From Paramecium octaurelia (lineage: Eukaryota; Ciliophora; Oligohymenophorea; Peniculida; Parameciidae): 64,000 nucleotides of DNA. The translations under genes were made by a program, and so were the position numbers. The notes under the pieces were generated by a model. That model was not told where the DNA came from. It was given only the letters and a program-made list of their open reading frames with translations, and did no database searches. The stretch lies in assembly GCA_905182995.1 (NCBI GenBank), contig CAJJDP010000055.1, forward strand, positions 1-64,000. The letters are read 5' to 3'. Positions 61,837-64,000 of this stretch are shown here, piece after piece (positions within the stretch are counted from its first letter, which is position 1; every line of letters starts with the position of its first letter).

Positions 61837-62802
61837 TCATAAATCTACTGCTTTGGCACTTAATTCCCACAGCTATGTTTCCAATCCACATTCCCTCACT
61901 AATTTAGTCGATTTAGATAATTGATTTTTTTAATAATATCCTGATGGCACTAATTCTTCATATGGCTATAAGATTGTATACTCGGTTGTTCTTGAACCTT
62001 GCTCTTCATTTAATGAAAATTAAGACATCAGACCTATAACCACTATGGCGATAGCACTTAAAAAGCGATTTGATCCATTTTTAGAATGAAAAATCTCTGT
62101 TCTTACAAATCCAGGATGTAATGATACGGCCTTAATTCTTCTATTTTCCTTATCAAATTTCTATTATAAGGCTTAAGTGAACAAAATGTTGGCGAACTTT
62201 GAGGTGGCATAAGTACTCATTCCCATACTTATTTCTCCTTTGATTGCTTTCTGAAAGTCAGGAGCCGACCTCAAGAATTCATGAGCCCCACTTGCCACAT
62301 TAATTATTCTAGACTTGTCACTCATAACATCCAAAAGAAGATTTGTCAAAAGAAAATGGCCCAAGTGATTTGTGGCAAATGTGAGCTCATGGTTCAAATT
62401 GTTTTTTTATTAGTTAATAATAAATATACCAGCATTATTGATTAGGTAATCACATTTATTAAATCTTTATTTAAATTCTTTAACGAATTATCTTACCGAA
62501 TCATAATTTGGTAAATCCAAATTTATATAATGTAAATTATAATTCTTACTTGTCTTTGCTATTTCATCAATAATTATTAGGGTTTTTTCCTTGCTTCTGC
62601 ATGCAAATATCACTGTTGCACCTCTTTAAGCCAACTTCCTGGCTGTCTCTTTGCCAACACCAGCAGAAGACCCTGTCACAATAGCGATTTTGCCTGTCAG
62701 ATCCACATTATAACTTCTCTTCGGTCCTGCCTTATTCATTGAATAAATAAATCCACCCAAAACAATGGCTATTAAGATTATCACTATAATCAAAAATATC
62801 AT
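61837..62802 (-). CDS. short-chain dehydrogenase/reductase, membrane-anchored
   Basis: Intronless, 321 residues. N-terminal signal-anchor (MIFLIIVIILIAIVLGGFIY), then a classical SDR: TGSSAGVGKETARKL (TGxxxGxG NAD(P) loop), LINNAGIFII (NNAG), RIINVASGAH (catalytic Ser region), and YATSKFANILFTQAL (YxxxK). LHPGFVRTEIF is the C-terminal PG motif. It resembles retinol-dehydrogenase/WWOX-like SDRs, which use NADP(H) on lipid or retinoid-type alcohols at the ER. Glutamines written TAA TAA inside the INQQKNN loop keep the frame open without an intron. The substrate cannot be predicted. Confidence 0.94.
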
Positions 62803-63156
62803 AATTAAATTATTTAATCATATATTGAATTCAAGAAACCTTTATAGTTGAAACAACGCATTAAAGTATGTACTATTTAGTATCTAATTGATTTGTGTAC
62901 TTGATGCGTATTTAATCTTTGACAATTATAAAGAATAGCATTATTTGAGAAAATAGACTAAATTCTTATTTCCTAAAAATAGAGGTATCCGAATTTGTAA
63001 TTAAAATTCTATATCCATCTTATGATCCTAAGTCCATTCAATTTTTTGAGATTTCTTAGTGGTTGGAAAGAAAGCAATGATTTTTTGTTTAATAATATTA
63101 TTGAAAATTATGATATTATATATAAGAAGTGGAAAATAATTAAAATAATACAGTCG

Positions 63157-63459
63157 TCATCCTTTCCTAATGTTATTGCATTTAAGTAGGATTTCTTCCC
63201 AAGCGTCACTGGACTTCTTCGGTCTTCTTCTGAAATTGCTTTCTATCATTCTTTTTAGCTCTTTAGATTTATTGCTTGAGGGAGTCTGAGAACTATAATC
63301 TGGATATTCTATCTAGATCTTGTAGAGAGATGGTTTAGGTTGTTTGGTCTATACTTGATTCTTGGTTTGATTTTCTTTGTCGTCGTCTTCTAATTACCAT
63401 CGAGAGACTGTGAGTTCTTTTTCTTGGAAGAATTCGCTTTCCGTTGATTAATTAATCAT
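63157..63459 (-). CDS. 100-residue charged protein, unknown
   Basis: Intronless. MINQSTESEFFQEKELTVSR begins it. The middle is Lys/Gln/Ser-rich and ends with KELKRMIESNFRRRPKKSSD and AWEEILLKCNNIRKG. Low complexity in part; no domain. An upstream in-frame ATG at 63516 (MKEHNYITNFDYRFSINQ) would add 19 residues but overlaps the stop of the next gene (63485), so the shorter start is preferred. Confidence 0.7.
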
Positions 63460-63484
63460 TATTTAATTTATAGAGAATCGATAA

Positions 63485-64000
63485 TCAAAATTAGTTATAT
63501 AATTGTGTTCTTTCATACTTATAAAAGTTGTGGGAGTCCTTCAAATCCTCCTTTTCCATTCTCTCTTTGGATTCACATATCTTATACTTTTACCTTGAGA
63601 AATTGTGATTTTTCTTGAACTCCTTGAACTTGGATAAATCAAAATTGCATCTATTCAAATTGCAGTAATATTTCAATTGCTTGCTAACCAAATACATTTA
63701 TGAATATATTTCCTAGATCTAATTAACATCATGGGTGCTGGTTAATTTGGACAATAAGTCAACAGTTTGATTCTGATACGAAATGAGGTCTTTGAGGATT
63801 AGATCAAAACAATAACGAAGTTTCTAATTTCTCTATCCTTCAATGATCCTTAATCCCAAGCATTAGATATTTTAGATGACGAAACAATCTATTATGGGGA
63901 TTTCACAAAGCTGTTGCATGCACACTCTCTTCAAATAGATGTAATAGACTTGCAGAATCTGCTGGTAAGTTAGAGGATCCCTCAATTCTTGAAATTGGAC
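63485..64000 (-). CDS. unknown protein, 3' part only (5' end beyond window)
   Basis: 171 C-terminal codons are present; the start lies outside the window. Helical and rich in Gln, Leu, Tyr and Lys (LRDPLTYQQILQVYYIYLKR, KLRYCFDLILKDLISYQNQT). A small Cys-containing patch (KYYCNLNRCNFDLSKFKEFK) follows and the end is basic. No intron is needed in the visible part. The Cys spacing is too irregular to call a zinc finger. Function unknown. Confidence 0.75.

Overview
The window reads as somatic (macronuclear) DNA of a ciliate, most likely a Paramecium. Three things support this. (1) Every recognisable protein is continuous only if TAA and TAG are read as glutamine and TGA is the sole stop. (2) About 80 introns of roughly 18-34 nt, almost all GT...AG, interrupt the genes; they were placed by frame closure and by protein-family continuity. 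(3) Genes are packed with gaps often under 100 bp on very AT-rich DNA, with no operons and no bacterial signals. In the gene models given, the exon lengths sum to whole codons unless the entry says otherwise.

Layout. 0-7 kb: a secreted cystatin-domain protein, a decayed or empty stretch, a small basic protein and a mitochondrial CDK5RAP1/MiaB-type tRNA methylthiotransferase. 7-17 kb: a large coiled-coil protein, CFAP52 (ciliary WD40), a one-TM protein, a PAF-acetylhydrolase-like lipase, a coiled-coil protein, a LITAF-domain protein and aspartyl aminopeptidase. 17-29 kb: an 869-residue multi-TM protein, a DHHC palmitoyltransferase, a kinase, a coiled-coil protein, a PAP2 phosphatase, a copine relic and an unknown protein. 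29-40 kb: histone H2A, succinyl-CoA ligase beta, a CK1-like kinase, a Sec14-domain protein, an inverted pair of small MGC (acylated) paralogues and a membrane protein resembling a histidine kinase.

40-48 kb: kinesin-13, a Rab-like GTPase, a WD40 protein, a decayed gene, an atypical kinase and an unknown protein. 48-58 kb: the second-largest subunit of RNA polymerase III, divergent by only 14 bp from a small membrane protein; a choline-transporter-like protein; a Tim9/10-type protein; two proline- or charge-rich unknowns; a Ras-like GTPase; and a 66-residue unknown. 58-64 kb: an ATXR3-type SET methyltransferase, a short-chain dehydrogenase, a small unknown and the 3' part of a further gene cut by the window edge.

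The genes are ordinary, functionally unrelated eukaryotic neighbours. Several serve cilia or microtubules (CFAP52, kinesin-13), membranes and lipids (PAF-AH, PAP2, Sec14, DHHC, CTL), signalling (four kinases or kinase-like proteins, two GTPases) and nuclear functions (H2A, SET, Pol III). No transposon, viral element, CRISPR array, rRNA or tRNA was seen.
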